A DNA stretch of 64,000 nucleotides from Burkholderia seminalis DSM 23518 (GCF_902832885.1 NZ_CADFDK010000018.1:42695-106694), one strand, 5' to 3'. Shown: positions 11,639 through 21,824, counted from the first letter of the stretch. Made by a program: numbers and translations. Notes: a model not told the origin generated them from the letters alone.

Positions 11639-14600
11639 ATGACGAAGGACCCGAACGACACGCCGCCGCCTCACGATCCGGACTCGCCCGACGGCGCGCC
11701 CGACACGCCGCCGCGCGCGCCGCGCCGCGGCCGGGTGGTGCGCATCGCCGCATGGACGTTCGCGACGGTCGTGCTGCTCGTCGTGCTGGCGCTGGGGCTC
11801 GTGCTGGGCGCGGTGACGACCGAGCGCGGCACGCGGCTCGCGTGGCAGGTGGCCGGGTACGTGCTCGGCGCCCGGCTTGCGGGGACGCTGGAAGGCGGCT
11901 CGCTCGCGACCGGCGTGCGGCTGCGCGGCTTCGCGTGGACGAGCCCCGACGGGTCGGGCACCGAGGTTCGGATCGACCGGCTCGACGGCCGCTGGGCGCT
12001 CACGCGTGCGCCGTGGCGGCTGTCGATCGCCTATCTGCGCGCCGGCACGATCGACGTGCGGATCGCGCCGGGGCCGTCGACGCCGGGCACGACGCCGCAG
12101 GACCTGAGCCTGCCGCTGCAGTTGCGGATCGATGACCTGCGCGTCGATCACCTCGCGATCCACGACGGCGGCTCGACGACGCAGCTCGATCACCTCGCGC
12201 TGAGCGGCCGCAGCGACGGGCGCCACCACGAACTCGTGCTCGACGGCGTCGATACGCCGTACGGCGCGCTGACCGCGCGCGCGAAGCTCGACGGCGTGAA
12301 GCCGTTCGCGCTGAGCGGCGAGGCGACCTACGCCGGCAAGCTGTCGGACGAGCCGGTCGACGCGCGGGCCCGCGTGTCGGGCTCGCTCGAAGCACTCGTC
12401 GCCGACGTCGACGCGAGCGGGATGAAGCTGAACGGGCGTGCGCACGTCGAAGCGGCGCCGTTCGGCGACGTGCCGCTCACGCGCGCATCGCTCGCATTCG
12501 ATCACGTGAACCCGCAGGCGCTTTCGCCCGGCGCGCCGGCAGCCGATCTCGCGGTACGCGCGGCACTCGCACCGGTGACCGCGCCGGCCGGCGCGGCGCC
12601 CGTGAAGGGGTTCGCGGTGACGGGCCCCGTGTCGATCGTCAACGCGAAACCGGGCACGCTCGGCGACCATCTGCTGCCGGTGATCGATGCGCATGCGAAC
12701 GTGCATCTCGACGCGCACGCGCAGCGGATCGACGATCTCGCGCTGAAACTGATCCGCGACGGCAGCGTGACGGGCAACGGCACGCTGAAGGGCGGCAAGG
12801 GCCGCTTCGACCTGAAGGTCGCGAACCTCGACCTGAACGCGTTCGTCGCCGAGCTGCGGCCGATGCGTCTCGGCGGCCCGCTCGGCGTGACGCTCGCGGG
12901 CGACGCGACGACCGTCGACTTCAACCTGAACGACCCGAGGCTCGCGCTCGGCGCGCGCGCGAAAGTCGCGCTGACGCCGCAGCAGACCGTGCTGACCGAT
13001 GCGCGCGTGACGGCCGGCAAGGGGCGTATCGACCTGACGGGCGTGTTCCGCCACGACGCGCATTCGAGCTACGACGCGAAGGCGACGCTGACGGCGTTCG
13101 ATCCGCTGCTGCTCGCCGCGATGAGCGCCCCGCAGGCCGGCGGCGGCAAGGCGCCCGCCAAGGCGGCCAAGGCGCCGACCAAGCACGGCGAGACGCGCGT
13201 GTCGGGCACGCTGACGGCGTCGGGCGCGTTCGCGCCGCAGGTCTCGACGAAGGCGACCTTCAAGCTCGGCGACAGCCTGTACGACGGCGTGCCGCTGACC
13301 GGCGCCGGCGTCGTGCAGCTCGCCGGTTCGCGGATCCTGCCGAGCAACGCGAACCTGTCGATCGCGGGCAACCACGTCGACCTGCGCGGCAGCTTCGGCG
13401 CGCCCGGCGACCGGCTGCGCTTCGTCGTCGACGCGCCGCAGCTCGACCGGCTCGGTTTCGGCATCGAAGGGCTCGTGCAGGCGCAGGGCGACCTGACGGG
13501 CAGCTTCGCGCATCCGAACGTGACGGCCACCTACAAGGCCGAGCGCGTCGTCGTCGGTTCGAACCGGATCGGCGCCGCGCAAGGCCGCGCGGACATCCGC
13601 GACGGCGCGCACGGCGCACTCGTGTTCACGGCCGACGCGACCGACATCGCGCTCGGGTCGTTCAAGCTGAAATCGCTGCGCGCGAACCTCGACGGCACGC
13701 GCGCGAAACATACGCTCGACGCGTCGGCGCTCGGGATGGCCGACGGCCGCATGATCGACCTGACGCTCGCGGCGAATGGCGGCGTGGTCGAGAATCGCGA
13801 CGGGATGCGCTGGGACGGCACCGTCACGCGTCTGGCCAATCGCGGTACGCCGGCCGTCGCGCTGCAGGCGCCGCTGACGGTGTCGGCCGGCGCCGGCCGC
13901 GTGACGCTCGGCGCGACGCGGCTCACGCTCGAAGGCGCGGCGATCGACCTGAAGTCGTTCGTGTTCGATCACGGCCAGATGCGCTCGGCCGGTTCGGTGA
14001 GCGGCGTGTCGGTCGCGCGGTTCCTCGAGGTTCGCCAGGAACTGACCGGCCAGCGGCCGCCGGTGCGGACCGACGTCGTGCTCGACGCCGACTGGGATTT
14101 CTCGCTCGGCGCGAACGCGACGGGCCACGTGCAGGTGAAGCGCCGCGGCGGCGACGTGACGATCGAGAGCGGGCGCGGCATCGCGTCGCTCGGGCTCACC
14201 GACCTGTCCGCGCGCGCGAGCTTCACGCCCGGCAACCGGCTCAACGTGACGGCGCTCGCGAAGGCGAGCCGGATCGGCACGCTCGATGCGAACGTCACGG
14301 TGCCGTTCGCGCTGCGCGACGGCGTGTTCGGGGTCGTCAACGACGGGCCGCTGTCGGGCCGCATCGACGCCGACATTCCGGCGCTGAAGACGACCGGCAA
14401 CCTGTTCGGGCCGAGCTATCTGCTGGGCGGGCGCGCGGCGCTGAAGCTGACGGTCGCCGGCACGCCCGCGAAGCCGAACCTGTCGGGGATGCTGACGGGC
14501 GACGATTTGTCCGCGACGCTGATCGACCAGGGCGTGCAGCTGAAGGACGGCATCGTGCGCGTGAAGCTGTCGGACAACCTCGTCGAATTCCAGCAGGTCG

Positions 14601-15712
14601 AGTTCCACGGCGGCGACGGCACGCTGCGCGCGCTCGGCCGCGTGCGCCTCGACGGCGAGGCGCCCGACCTGACCGCGAGCATCGTCGCGGACAAGCTCGA
14701 ACTGTTCGCGGCGCCGGACCGCAAGCTGTCGCTGTCGGGCAAGGCGACCGTCGCGAACGACGGGCCGCGCGGCGCGCTGTCGATCGACGGCAAGTTCGTG
14801 GTCGACCGCGCGCTGTTCGACCTGCCCGAGGAATCGGCGCCACACCTGTCCGACGACGTCGTGATCGTGCAGCCGGACGGCACGGTGCGCGGCGAGACGC
14901 CCACCGGCACCGCGGCCGCGAAGCCGAAGCCGGCCGGGGACAAGCCGGCGCCGTCGCTGGCGCCGCGCGCGAACATCGACATCGGCCTCGGCAACAACTT
15001 CCGCTTCAAGGGCCACGGCGCCGATCTCGGGCTGCGCGGCACGATCACCGTGATGAGCGCGCCGGGCGTGCCGTTGCGCGCGGTCGGCAACGTGCGCGTG
15101 ACCGAAGGCTCGACGTACACGTCGTTCGGCCGCAAGCTCGCGATCGAGAACGGCTTCTTCACGTTCAACGGCCCGGTGTCGAACCCGGGCGTCAACATCC
15201 TCGCGATGCGGCGCAACCAGGAGGTCGAGGCCGGCGTGCAGGTGACGGGCACGATCCAGTCGCTGACGGTCAAGCTCGTGTCGGAGCCGAACGTCACGGA
15301 CAACGAAAAGCTGTCGTGGCTGCTGTTCGGGCACGGCACCGACCAGGGCAACAACGTCGGCCAGCAGGGTGCGATGACGGCGGCGCTCGGGCTGCTCGGC
15401 AGCGTGACCGGCAAGCGCGTCGCGCAGACCTTCGGCCTCGACGAGGTCTCGGTCGGCCGCAGCGAAGTTGGCCTGACCGATCCGCAGGTCGTGCTGGTGT
15501 CGAAGGCGATCAACGAGCGGTTCGTGCTCGGCTTCGAGCAGGGGCTGCAGTCGGCGAGCAACGCGTTCAAGGCGACGATCAACCTGACGCGCTTCTGGTC
15601 GGTGTCCGCGTACGGCGGCACGTTCCAGGGCGTCGACCTGAACTACACGCGTCGTTTCGACCGGTGGTTCGGCAGCGACGCCGCGCGCACGCGGCGTTCC
15701 GAGCAGCCATGA
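11639..15712 (+). CDS. tamB: Translocation and assembly module inner-membrane protein TamB
   Basis: A 1357-residue giant periplasm-spanning protein. A proline-rich cytoplasmic N-terminus (1-35) precedes one membrane anchor (about 37-62, WTFATVVLLVVLALGLVLG), then more than 1200 residues of repetitive beta-rich AsmA/TamB-like sequence, and the conserved DUF490/TamB C-terminal domain (about 1000-1350, with ANIDIGLGNNFRFKGHGADL). An Ala/Lys/Pro-rich low-complexity insert lies at about 500-520. It forms a hydrophobic groove proposed to carry lipids or assist TamA. The C-terminus ends near a bidirectional terminator. Confidence 0.93.
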   Translation: MTKDPNDTPPPHDPDSPDGAPDTPPRAPRRGRVVRIAAWTFATVVLLVVLALGLVLGAVTTERGTRLAWQVAGYVLGARLAGTLEGGSLATGVRLRGFAWTSPDGSGTEVRIDRLDGRWALTRAPWRLSIAYLRAGTIDVRIAPGPSTPGTTPQDLSLPLQLRIDDLRVDHLAIHDGGSTTQLDHLALSGRSDGRHHELVLDGVDTPYGALTARAKLDGVKPFALSGEATYAGKLSDEPVDARARVSGSLEALVADVDASGMKLNGRAHVEAAPFGDVPLTRASLAFDHVNPQALSPGAPAADLAVRAALAPVTAPAGAAPVKGFAVTGPVSIVNAKPGTLGDHLLPVIDAHANVHLDAHAQRIDDLALKLIRDGSVTGNGTLKGGKGRFDLKVANLDLNAFVAELRPMRLGGPLGVTLAGDATTVDFNLNDPRLALGARAKVALTPQQTVLTDARVTAGKGRIDLTGVFRHDAHSSYDAKATLTAFDPLLLAAMSAPQAGGGKAPAKAAKAPTKHGETRVSGTLTASGAFAPQVSTKATFKLGDSLYDGVPLTGAGVVQLAGSRILPSNANLSIAGNHVDLRGSFGAPGDRLRFVVDAPQLDRLGFGIEGLVQAQGDLTGSFAHPNVTATYKAERVVVGSNRIGAAQGRADIRDGAHGALVFTADATDIALGSFKLKSLRANLDGTRAKHTLDASALGMADGRMIDLTLAANGGVVENRDGMRWDGTVTRLANRGTPAVALQAPLTVSAGAGRVTLGATRLTLEGAAIDLKSFVFDHGQMRSAGSVSGVSVARFLEVRQELTGQRPPVRTDVVLDADWDFSLGANATGHVQVKRRGGDVTIESGRGIASLGLTDLSARASFTPGNRLNVTALAKASRIGTLDANVTVPFALRDGVFGVVNDGPLSGRIDADIPALKTTGNLFGPSYLLGGRAALKLTVAGTPAKPNLSGMLTGDDLSATLIDQGVQLKDGIVRVKLSDNLVEFQQVEFHGGDGTLRALGRVRLDGEAPDLTASIVADKLELFAAPDRKLSLSGKATVANDGPRGALSIDGKFVVDRALFDLPEESAPHLSDDVVIVQPDGTVRGETPTGTAAAKPKPAGDKPAPSLAPRANIDIGLGNNFRFKGHGADLGLRGTITVMSAPGVPLRAVGNVRVTEGSTYTSFGRKLAIENGFFTFNGPVSNPGVNILAMRRNQEVEAGVQVTGTIQSLTVKLVSEPNVTDNEKLSWLLFGHGTDQGNNVGQQGAMTAALGLLGSVTGKRVAQTFGLDEVSVGRSEVGLTDPQVVLVSKAINERFVLGFEQGLQSASNAFKATINLTRFWSVSAYGGTFQGVDLNYTRRFDRWFGSDAARTRRSEQP

Positions 15713-15745
15713 AAAAAACCCCGCACGATGCGTGCGGGGTTTTTC
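15712..15745. terminator. Bidirectional rho-independent terminator
   Basis: Stem CCCCGCACG/CGTGCGGGG (15719-15727 with 15731-15739, loop ATG) is preceded by seven A residues and followed by five T. The structure begins directly at the tamB stop codon and lies 30 bases beyond the metG stop on the other strand. Confidence 0.9.
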
Positions 15746-15772
15746 TCTTGCGCCAGCGGCGGCGCGTGCGGC

Positions 15773-17929
15773 TTACTTCACGCGCATGCCGGGCTTCGCG
15801 CCGCTGTGCGGCTCGAGGATGTAGAGGCCCGGCTCCGCCTTCTCGTCGGTGGCCGACGCGGCGAGCACCATCCCTTCGGACAGGCCGAACTTCATCTTGC
15901 GCGGCGCGAGGTTCGCGACCATCACCGTCAGCTTGCCGACGAGCTGCTCGGGCTGGTAGGCGGACTTGATGCCCGAGAACACGTTGCGGGTCTTTTCCTC
16001 GCCGACGTCGAGCGTGAGCTGCAGCAGCTTGTCCGAGCCTTCGACCGCCTGGCACGCGACGATCTTCGCGATGCGCAGGTCGATCTTCGCGAAATCGTCG
16101 ATCGAGATCGGTGCGTCGTCGGCGCCGTTCACGGCCGCCTGCTTCGCGTTCGCCTTGGCATTGTTCTTCGCGTCCTTCGCGGCGTTGGCGCCTGCGGCGG
16201 CCGCGCCGGTGGCCTCGGCCTGCAGCGAATCGCGGTTCGCGGCGAGCAGCGCCTCGATCTGCTTCGCGTCGACGCGCGTCATCAGGTGCTGGTACGCCTT
16301 GATCGGCTGCGCCGACGACAGCGGCTTCGCGGCATCGGCCCACGCGAGCGGCGCGATGCCGAAGAATGCCTCGACGGCTTCGGCGACGCGCGGCATCACC
16401 GGCTTCAGCGCGAGCGACAGCAGGCGGAACGACTCGAGGCTCACGCTGCAGGTTTCATGCAGCGCGACCGCGTTGGCCGGATCCTTCGCGAGATCCCACG
16501 GCTTCGCGCCGTCGACGTACGCGTTCACTTCGTCCGCGAGCTCCATCGTGTGGCGCAGCGCGCGGCCGTATTCGCGTGCTTCGTAGTGCGCGGCGATCTG
16601 CGGAATCGCGTCGCGCAGCTTCGCGACGAGCGGGTGGTTCATCGCGCTGTCCTGCACGCGGCCGTCGAAACGCTTGATCAGGAAGCCGGCCGCGCGGCTC
16701 GCGATGTTTACGTACTTGCCGACGAGGTCGCTGTTCACGCGCGCCTGGAAGTCGTCGAGGTTCAGGTCGATGTCTTCCATCGTCGCGTTCAGCTTCGCGG
16801 CGAAGTAGTAGCGCAGCCATTCGGGGTTCAGGCCCGTGTCGATGTAGCTCTGCGCGATGATGAACGTGCCGCGCGACTTCGACATCTTCGCGCCGTCGAC
16901 CGTCAGGAAGCCGTGCGCGAACACGTTGGTCGGCGTGCGGTGGCCCGAGAACTCGAGCATGGCCGGCCAGAACAGCGTATGGAAGTACAGGATGTCCTTG
17001 CCGATGAAGTGGTACTGCTCGGCCTTCGAGCCCGGACGAATCCATGCGTCGAAGTCGACGCCGTTGCGATCGCACAGGTTCTTGAAGCTCGCGTAGTAAC
17101 CGACCGGCGCGTCGAGCCACACGTAGAAATACTTGCCGGGCGCGCCCGGGATCTCGAAGCCGAAATACGGCGCGTCGCGCGAGATGTCCCAGTCGGCGAG
17201 CTTGGACTCGCCGGCGTCGCCGAGCCATTCGCGCATCTTGTTGGTCGCTTCGGGTTGCGCGAGGCCGCTCACCCATTCGCGCAGGAACGACTCGCAGCGC
17301 GGGTCGGACAGGCGGAAGAAGTAGTGCTTCGACGTCTTGCGCACCGGCGTCGCGCCCGATACGACCGAATACGGGTTCAGCAGTTCGGTGGGCAGGTAGG
17401 TCGAACCGCACACTTCGCAGCTGTCGCCGTACTGATCCTTCGCATGGCACTTCGGGCATTCGCCCTTGATGAAGCGGTCCGGCAGGAACATTTCCTTGAC
17501 CGGGTCGTACGCCTGCTCGATCTCGCGCTCGGCGATCAGGCCGGCTTCCTGCAGCGCCAGATAGATCTTCTCGCTCAGCACGCGGTTCTCGTCCGAATCG
17601 GTCGAGTAGAAGTTGTCGAACGACACGCCGAAGCTGTCGAAGTCGCGCTTGTGTTCGGTCCACACGCGCTCGATCAGCTGCTTCGGGGTCAGGCCTTCCT
17701 TCTCCGCGCGCAGCATGATGGGCGTGCCGTGCGTGTCGTCGGCGCCGATGTAGTAGACCTCATGGCCATGCATTCGCAGCGTCCGCACCCAGATGTCGGT
17801 CTGGATGTACTCGACCAGGTGGCCGATGTGGATCTGCCCGTTGGCATAGGGCAGTGCGGACGTGACGAGGATCTGGCGGCTGCCTTGCGGCGCCGCAGCC
17901 TGCACGGAAGTGAGGTCGGATGCGGACAT
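15773..17929 (-). CDS. metG: Methionyl-tRNA synthetase
   Basis: A 718-residue class I synthetase. HIGH is at residues 34-37 (QIHIGHL), a zinc-knuckle CPKC...CEVCG lies at about 150, KMSKS at about residue 350 ([10 protein letters not shown]), and a C-terminal dimerisation/tRNA-binding domain spans about 610-718 ([13 protein letters not shown]...[14 protein letters not shown]). An Ala/Lys-rich linker joins the catalytic body and the C-terminal domain. It charges initiator and elongator tRNA-Met and is essential. It is single on its strand and faces tamB. Confidence 0.97.
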   Translation of the reverse strand: MSASDLTSVQAAAPQGSRQILVTSALPYANGQIHIGHLVEYIQTDIWVRTLRMHGHEVYYIGADDTHGTPIMLRAEKEGLTPKQLIERVWTEHKRDFDSFGVSFDNFYSTDSDENRVLSEKIYLALQEAGLIAEREIEQAYDPVKEMFLPDRFIKGECPKCHAKDQYGDSCEVCGSTYLPTELLNPYSVVSGATPVRKTSKHYFFRLSDPRCESFLREWVSGLAQPEATNKMREWLGDAGESKLADWDISRDAPYFGFEIPGAPGKYFYVWLDAPVGYYASFKNLCDRNGVDFDAWIRPGSKAEQYHFIGKDILYFHTLFWPAMLEFSGHRTPTNVFAHGFLTVDGAKMSKSRGTFIIAQSYIDTGLNPEWLRYYFAAKLNATMEDIDLNLDDFQARVNSDLVGKYVNIASRAAGFLIKRFDGRVQDSAMNHPLVAKLRDAIPQIAAHYEAREYGRALRHTMELADEVNAYVDGAKPWDLAKDPANAVALHETCSVSLESFRLLSLALKPVMPRVAEAVEAFFGIAPLAWADAAKPLSSAQPIKAYQHLMTRVDAKQIEALLAANRDSLQAEATGAAAAGANAAKDAKNNAKANAKQAAVNGADDAPISIDDFAKIDLRIAKIVACQAVEGSDKLLQLTLDVGEEKTRNVFSGIKSAYQPEQLVGKLTVMVANLAPRKMKFGLSEGMVLAASATDEKAEPGLYILEPHSGAKPGMRVK

Positions 17930-18304
17930 AGGGTCTGTAGAGGAACAGCGGAAAAACGACGGGAAAGTGCGATTCTAGCAGGGGCGCGCATCGGCGCGGC
18001 GGGCGGGCGCCGCGGACCGCGCGCCGGAGGCGGCGGAGCAGCGCAAGCGGCGTGCCCGGTGGTGTTGTGCTGCAATGCAGCATGAATTCTGCGGGCAAAA
18101 AAACCGGGGCGGATACGGCCCCGGAGCAACAACGACAAGAGGAGAATGGTGACGCGCCGGCAACACCAGCCGCGTACCGTAAATACTGACCACGGCCTGC
18201 GACAGAAGTTCGAAAATTTTTTCGATTTGTTACCGGGTCCGCCGGAAGGCTTGTCCGGCGGGGCTGCGCGGGCGGTCTGCCCGCGCCTTCTCCTTGTCGC
18301 GTGC
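17930..18304. other. Gene-free region between metG and the OmpA-like lipoprotein gene
   Basis: No convincing coding frame. It should hold the metG promoter. Two perfect GC-rich stem-loops sit at 18239-18261 (CCGCCGGA/TCCGGCGG) and 18266-18286 (GCGCGGGC/GCCCGCGC), just downstream of the lipoprotein gene that reads toward them. Neither has a good T tract on the minus strand, so they may be a rho-independent terminator of poor type or 3'-end stabilisers. An AT-rich patch (AAAATTTTTTCG) lies at about 18213-18224. Confidence 0.5.
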
Positions 18305-18949
18305 TTACTGCGCCTGCGCTGCGCGCAGGTAGATTTCGACGCGGCGGTTCTGTGCGCGGCCGGCTTCGGTCGCGTTGTCCGCGATCGGGTTCGATGCGCC
18401 CATGCCTTGCGCCGACAGGCGGCCGGCGTTCACGCCGCGCTGCGCGAGCGCGTTCACGACGCTTTGCGCGCGGTTCTGCGACAGCGTCTGGTTCAGCTGG
18501 GCCGAACCCGTGCTGTCGGTGTAGCCGACGATCGAGGCCGTCACTTGCGGGTTCTGGTTCAGCGTCGTGGCCAGGTCGTTCAGCAGCGGCGTGAAGGCCG
18601 GCGTGATCGCGTACTGGTTCGTCGCGAACGTGACCGCGCTCGGCGCGTTCAGCTTCAGCGAGCCGTCCGGCTGCTCGGTGACCTGCGTGCCCGTCTTCGC
18701 TGCCGACGGTGCGAGCTTGTTCTTGATCGCCTGCCAGTTGTAGCCCGTCACGCCGCCGACCAGCGCGCCGACGCCTGCGCCGATCGCCGCGCCCTTGCCG
18801 CCGCCCGCCAGCGCGCCGATGCCCGCGCCCAGCGCCGCACCCGTGCCGGTACCGACGGCCGTGTTGTTGCCTTGCTGCGTGGCGCAGCCTGCCAGCAGTG
18901 CGCCGGCCAATGCGAAGACGGACAAGCGGGTCGCGATTTTCATGTTCAT
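18305..18949 (-). CDS. OmpA family lipoprotein (YfiB/Pal-like peptidoglycan-binding)
   Basis: A 214-residue outer-membrane lipoprotein. The signal peptide ends in the lipobox LLAGC (cysteine at about residue 22). A glycine-rich glycine-zipper segment follows (about 32-70, with repeated GAALGAGIGALAGGG-type sequence), then an OmpA-like domain (about 105-210) with VTFATNQYAITP, VGYTDSTGSAQLN and the peptidoglycan-binding signature LSQNRAQSV...EAGRAQNRRVEI. It would tether the outer membrane to peptidoglycan. The start at 18949 has AGGA in good position; another ATG two codons later is possible. Confidence 0.88.
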   Translation of the reverse strand: MNMKIATRLSVFALAGALLAGCATQQGNNTAVGTGTGAALGAGIGALAGGGKGAAIGAGVGALVGGVTGYNWQAIKNKLAPSAAKTGTQVTEQPDGSLKLNAPSAVTFATNQYAITPAFTPLLNDLATTLNQNPQVTASIVGYTDSTGSAQLNQTLSQNRAQSVVNALAQRGVNAGRLSAQGMGASNPIADNATEAGRAQNRRVEIYLRAAQAQ

Positions 18950-19300
18950 CTTGGATTCCTCTCTTGGTTGAACGAGTCGACAACGACGACAACAACAGTT
19001 ACGGCTCCCTGCGCGGGCCGCCCGAAAAAGGAGGGCAGGCCTGCGCTCGCGGCAGCCGCCGAGGCGGCCGCATGCCCTGTCCGCCAGCGTGGCTGTTCGG
19101 ACAGCGCGACGCGTCAGCCTCTACAATATAGGCGGTGAGTGGCCGATTTGGCCCTATAGCGTGCCGCACGCGAAGAGTGCGCCGGGTTGCGCGTTCGCGC
19201 AATGGCATGCAACAGATTCTTTCACTTTTCCCGATTTTCGCAGCGTAATTTGATATTTTTTGACGTTTGCGCGCGAGAAAAACGTTTTCATGGAGTTTCG
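18950..19300. other. Gene-free divergent region between the OmpA-like gene and apbC
   Basis: No coding frame is supported. It must carry promoters for both divergent genes. On the minus strand a TATATT/TATTGT stretch (complement of 19120-19133) is the best -10 candidate for the lipoprotein. Near apbC the sequence is AT-rich with TTCACT at 19221-19226 and TAATTT/TGATAT at 19246-19256, a weak promoter candidate. No inverted repeat stands out. Confidence 0.45.
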
Positions 19301-20392
19301 ATGAGCATTGACCGGGCACAAGTCGACGCCGCACTGGCGGCAGTCGTCGACCCCAATACCGGCCGCCCGTATGCGGCGAACAAGGGCGTGCGCAACGTCG
19401 CGATCGACGGCGATGTCGTGACGCTCGACGTGGTGCTCGGTTACCCCGCGCGCAGCCAGCACGACGACGTGCGCGCACGCGTCGCCGCGGCGCTGCAGGC
19501 CGTGCCGGGCGTGCGCGACGCGCGCGTCGCCGTGTCGCAGGAGATCGTCGCGCACACGGTGCAGCGCGGCGTGAAGCTGTTGCCGAACGTGAAGAACATC
19601 GTCGCGGTCGCGTCGGGCAAGGGCGGCGTCGGCAAGAGCACGACGGCCGTGAACCTCGCGCTCGCGCTCGCGGCGGAAGGCGCGTCGGTCGGGATCCTCG
19701 ATGCCGACATCTACGGTCCGTCGCTGCCGACGATGCTCGGCATCCACGGCCAGCGCCCCGAGTCGCCGGACAACCAGTCGATGAACCCGCTCGTCGGCCA
19801 CGGGCTTCAGGCGAACTCGATCGGCTTCCTGATCGAGGAAGACAACCCGATGGTGTGGCGCGGCCCGATGGCGACCTCCGCGCTCGAACAGCTGCTGCGC
19901 CAGACCAACTGGCGCGAACTCGACTACCTGATCGTCGACATGCCGCCCGGCACCGGCGACATCCAGCTCACGCTCGCGCAGCGCGTGCCCGTCACCGGCG
20001 CGGTGATCGTCACGACGCCGCAGGACATCGCGCTGCTCGACGCGAAGAAGGGGCTGAAGATGTTCGAGAAGGTCGGGATTCCGATCCTCGGCATCGTCGA
20101 GAACATGAGCATCCACATCTGCTCGAACTGCGGCCACGAAGAGCACATCTTCGGCGCCGGCGGCGCCGAGCGGATGGCGAAGGACTACGACGTGAACGTG
20201 CTCGGCAGCCTGCCGCTCGACATCGCGATCCGGGAGCGCGCCGACAGCGGCACGCCGACGGTGGCGGCCGATCCGGACGGCGCGCTGGCGCGCCGCTACC
20301 GCGATATCGCGCGCGGCGTCGCGCTGGCGATTGCCGAGCGATCGCGCGACATGACGTCGAAGTTCCCGTCGATCGTTGTTCAAAATACGTAA
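19301..20392 (+). CDS. apbC: Iron-sulfur cluster carrier protein (Mrp/NBP35 family)
   Basis: A 363-residue P-loop ATPase that carries and transfers iron-sulfur clusters. An N-terminal MIP18/DUF59-like domain (1-90) precedes the ATPase with GKGGVGKST (about 106-114), DADIYGPSLPTMLG and the CxxC at residues 274-277 (HICSNCGHEEH), which binds the bridging cluster in the family. The start at 19301 (MSIDRAQVDAAL) has TGGAG upstream and is preferred to a longer frame that begins in the AT-rich promoter region. Confidence 0.93.
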   Translation: MSIDRAQVDAALAAVVDPNTGRPYAANKGVRNVAIDGDVVTLDVVLGYPARSQHDDVRARVAAALQAVPGVRDARVAVSQEIVAHTVQRGVKLLPNVKNIVAVASGKGGVGKSTTAVNLALALAAEGASVGILDADIYGPSLPTMLGIHGQRPESPDNQSMNPLVGHGLQANSIGFLIEEDNPMVWRGPMATSALEQLLRQTNWRELDYLIVDMPPGTGDIQLTLAQRVPVTGAVIVTTPQDIALLDAKKGLKMFEKVGIPILGIVENMSIHICSNCGHEEHIFGAGGAERMAKDYDVNVLGSLPLDIAIRERADSGTPTVAADPDGALARRYRDIARGVALAIAERSRDMTSKFPSIVVQNT

Positions 20393-20420
20393 AACCCTTG
20401 CGGGGCGGGGCCTTACGCTG

Positions 20421-20448
20421 TTTACGGCGCCGCGAGGCGCGGTATCAT
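20421..20448 (+). promoter_or_regulatory. Predicted sigma-70 promoter for the SodC-like lipoprotein gene
   Basis: TTTACG (20421-20426, four of six matches) and TATCAT (20443-20448, five of six) are separated by 16 bases, about 78 bases before the start codon. Confidence 0.5.
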
Positions 20449-20525
20449 GGCGACTTTTCCCGGGTCCCTTTACCCGCCCGGCGCGGCCGTCGTATCAAAC
20501 GGCCGCCAGCCGGCATGAGGATCGA

Positions 20526-21062
20526 ATGAAACAACGACATCACGGCGTGCGCGCCGGCCGCGCGCAGCGCGCGCTGCTGGCCGCCGCCGCGCTGGGCCTG
20601 CTGGCCGGCTGTACCTCCTTTTCCTCGTCGTACGAAAAACGGGCCGACGCACAACTGCAGCCGACGGTCGGCGCGCAGGCGCGCGGCGCGGTGACGTTCG
20701 TCGAGCGCCCGGACGGCGTCCAGGTCACCTACAACCTGGCCGGCCTGCCGCCGAACAGCGATCATGCGCTGCAGGTGCACGAACGCGGCGACTGCAACGC
20801 GGGCGACGGCTCGAGCGCCGGCCAGGTGTTCGCGCCGGCCGCCGATCGCCTGCGCGCGGGCGCCCGCGTCGCCGGTGATCTCGGCAACATCCATGCGGAC
20901 GCGAACGGCGTCGCGGCCGGCTTCATCGTCGCGCCCGATCTGGCCCTCGACGGCGTGCGCTCGGCGATGAACCGCGCGGCGCTGGTGCACCGCGACCCGA
21001 GCGATCCCGCGTTTCCGCAGCATGGCGCGGGGCCCGCGCTGGCCTGCGGCGTGATCCGTTGA
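20526..21062 (+). CDS. Cu/Zn superoxide dismutase-like lipoprotein lacking most metal ligands
   Basis: A 178-residue lipoprotein: signal peptide with lipobox LLAGC (Cys29), then the SodC beta-barrel fold with HALQVHERGDC, AGDLGNIHADANG, a late histidine in RAALVHRD and the terminal ACGVIR. The two disulfide cysteines (Cys90, Cys174) are kept. The metal sites are not: the usual first copper histidine is Gln83, the bridging histidine is Val101 (GQVFAP instead of GGHFNP), the zinc histidine before GDLGN is Val115, and no His lies between them. Only His85, Asp118 and His155 remain. Dismutase activity is therefore unlikely. Confidence 0.8.
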   Translation: MKQRHHGVRAGRAQRALLAAAALGLLAGCTSFSSSYEKRADAQLQPTVGAQARGAVTFVERPDGVQVTYNLAGLPPNSDHALQVHERGDCNAGDGSSAGQVFAPAADRLRAGARVAGDLGNIHADANGVAAGFIVAPDLALDGVRSAMNRAALVHRDPSDPAFPQHGAGPALACGVIR

Positions 21063-21173
21063 CGGCCGCCGCGTGCGGGCGCCGATGATCGCGTAAAATA
21101 TGCGCCTTTCCCGGCCGCCGCCTTGCGCGCGCGGCCCTTCCTGACTGTCACGCAGCGTTTCCTGGCGCCCCCT

Positions 21174-21743
21174 ATGAGCATCAAGTCCGACAAGTGGATT
21201 CGGCGCATGGCCGAAGAGCACAAGATGATCGAGCCGTTCGTGCCCGATCAGGTTCGCGCGTCCGAGGACGGCCGCCGGATCGTCAGCTACGGCACGTCGA
21301 GCTACGGCTACGACATCCGCTGCGCAGACGAATTCAAGATCTTCACGAACATCAACTCGACGATCGTCGATCCGAAGAACTTCGACGAAGGCTCGTTCGT
21401 CGATTTCAAGGGCGACGTGTGCATCATCCCGCCGAACTCGTTCGCGCTGGCCCGCACCGTCGAATATTTCCGCATCCCGCGCACCGTGCTGACGGTCTGC
21501 CTCGGCAAGTCGACCTATGCGCGCTGCGGGATCATCGTCAACGTGACGCCGTTCGAACCCGAGTGGGAAGGCTATGTCACGCTGGAATTCTCGAACACCA
21601 CGCCGCTGCCCGCGAAGATCTACGCGAACGAAGGCGTTGCGCAGGTGCTCTTCTTCGAGAGCGACGAAGTGTGCGACGTGTCGTACGCCGATCGCGGCGG
21701 CAAGTATCAGGGGCAGCGCGGTGTCACGCTGCCGAAAACCTGA
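21174..21743 (+). CDS. dcd: dCTP deaminase
   Basis: A 189-residue enzyme that deaminates dCTP to dUTP, feeding thymidylate synthesis. The family motifs [60 protein letters not shown] (the catalytic Glu is in this stretch) and [12 protein letters not shown] are all present, and the length matches. The ATG at 21174 gives the canonical N-terminus [20 protein letters not shown] -10-like hexamer lies at 21094-21099. Confidence 0.97.
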
Positions 21744-21776
21744 TCTGGTTGCATAACGTCTCACCAGTTTTCGGGT

Positions 21777-21812
21777 GACCGCTGCGCGTGACGCGCCGCG
21801 GTCGTTCTTTTT
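21777..21812 (+). terminator. Probable rho-independent terminator after dcd
   Basis: GACCGC (21777-21782) pairs with GCGGTC (21798-21803) and the stem continues through GCGCGT/ACGCGC with one mismatch. GTTCTTTTT follows. The T tract abuts the ribosome site of the next gene, so partial read-through or an attenuator-like role is possible. Confidence 0.55.
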
Positions 21813-21824
21813 GGAGAATCGCCC

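Noticed and set aside
11621-15334. A 1237-codon open frame on the minus strand opposite tamB
   Set aside because: High GC content opens long antisense frames. The translation is Arg/His/Ala-rich low complexity without any domain, and tamB in the sense frame has clear family features.
15728-18085. A 785-codon plus-strand frame opposite metG
   Set aside because: Antisense shadow of a canonical methionyl-tRNA synthetase.
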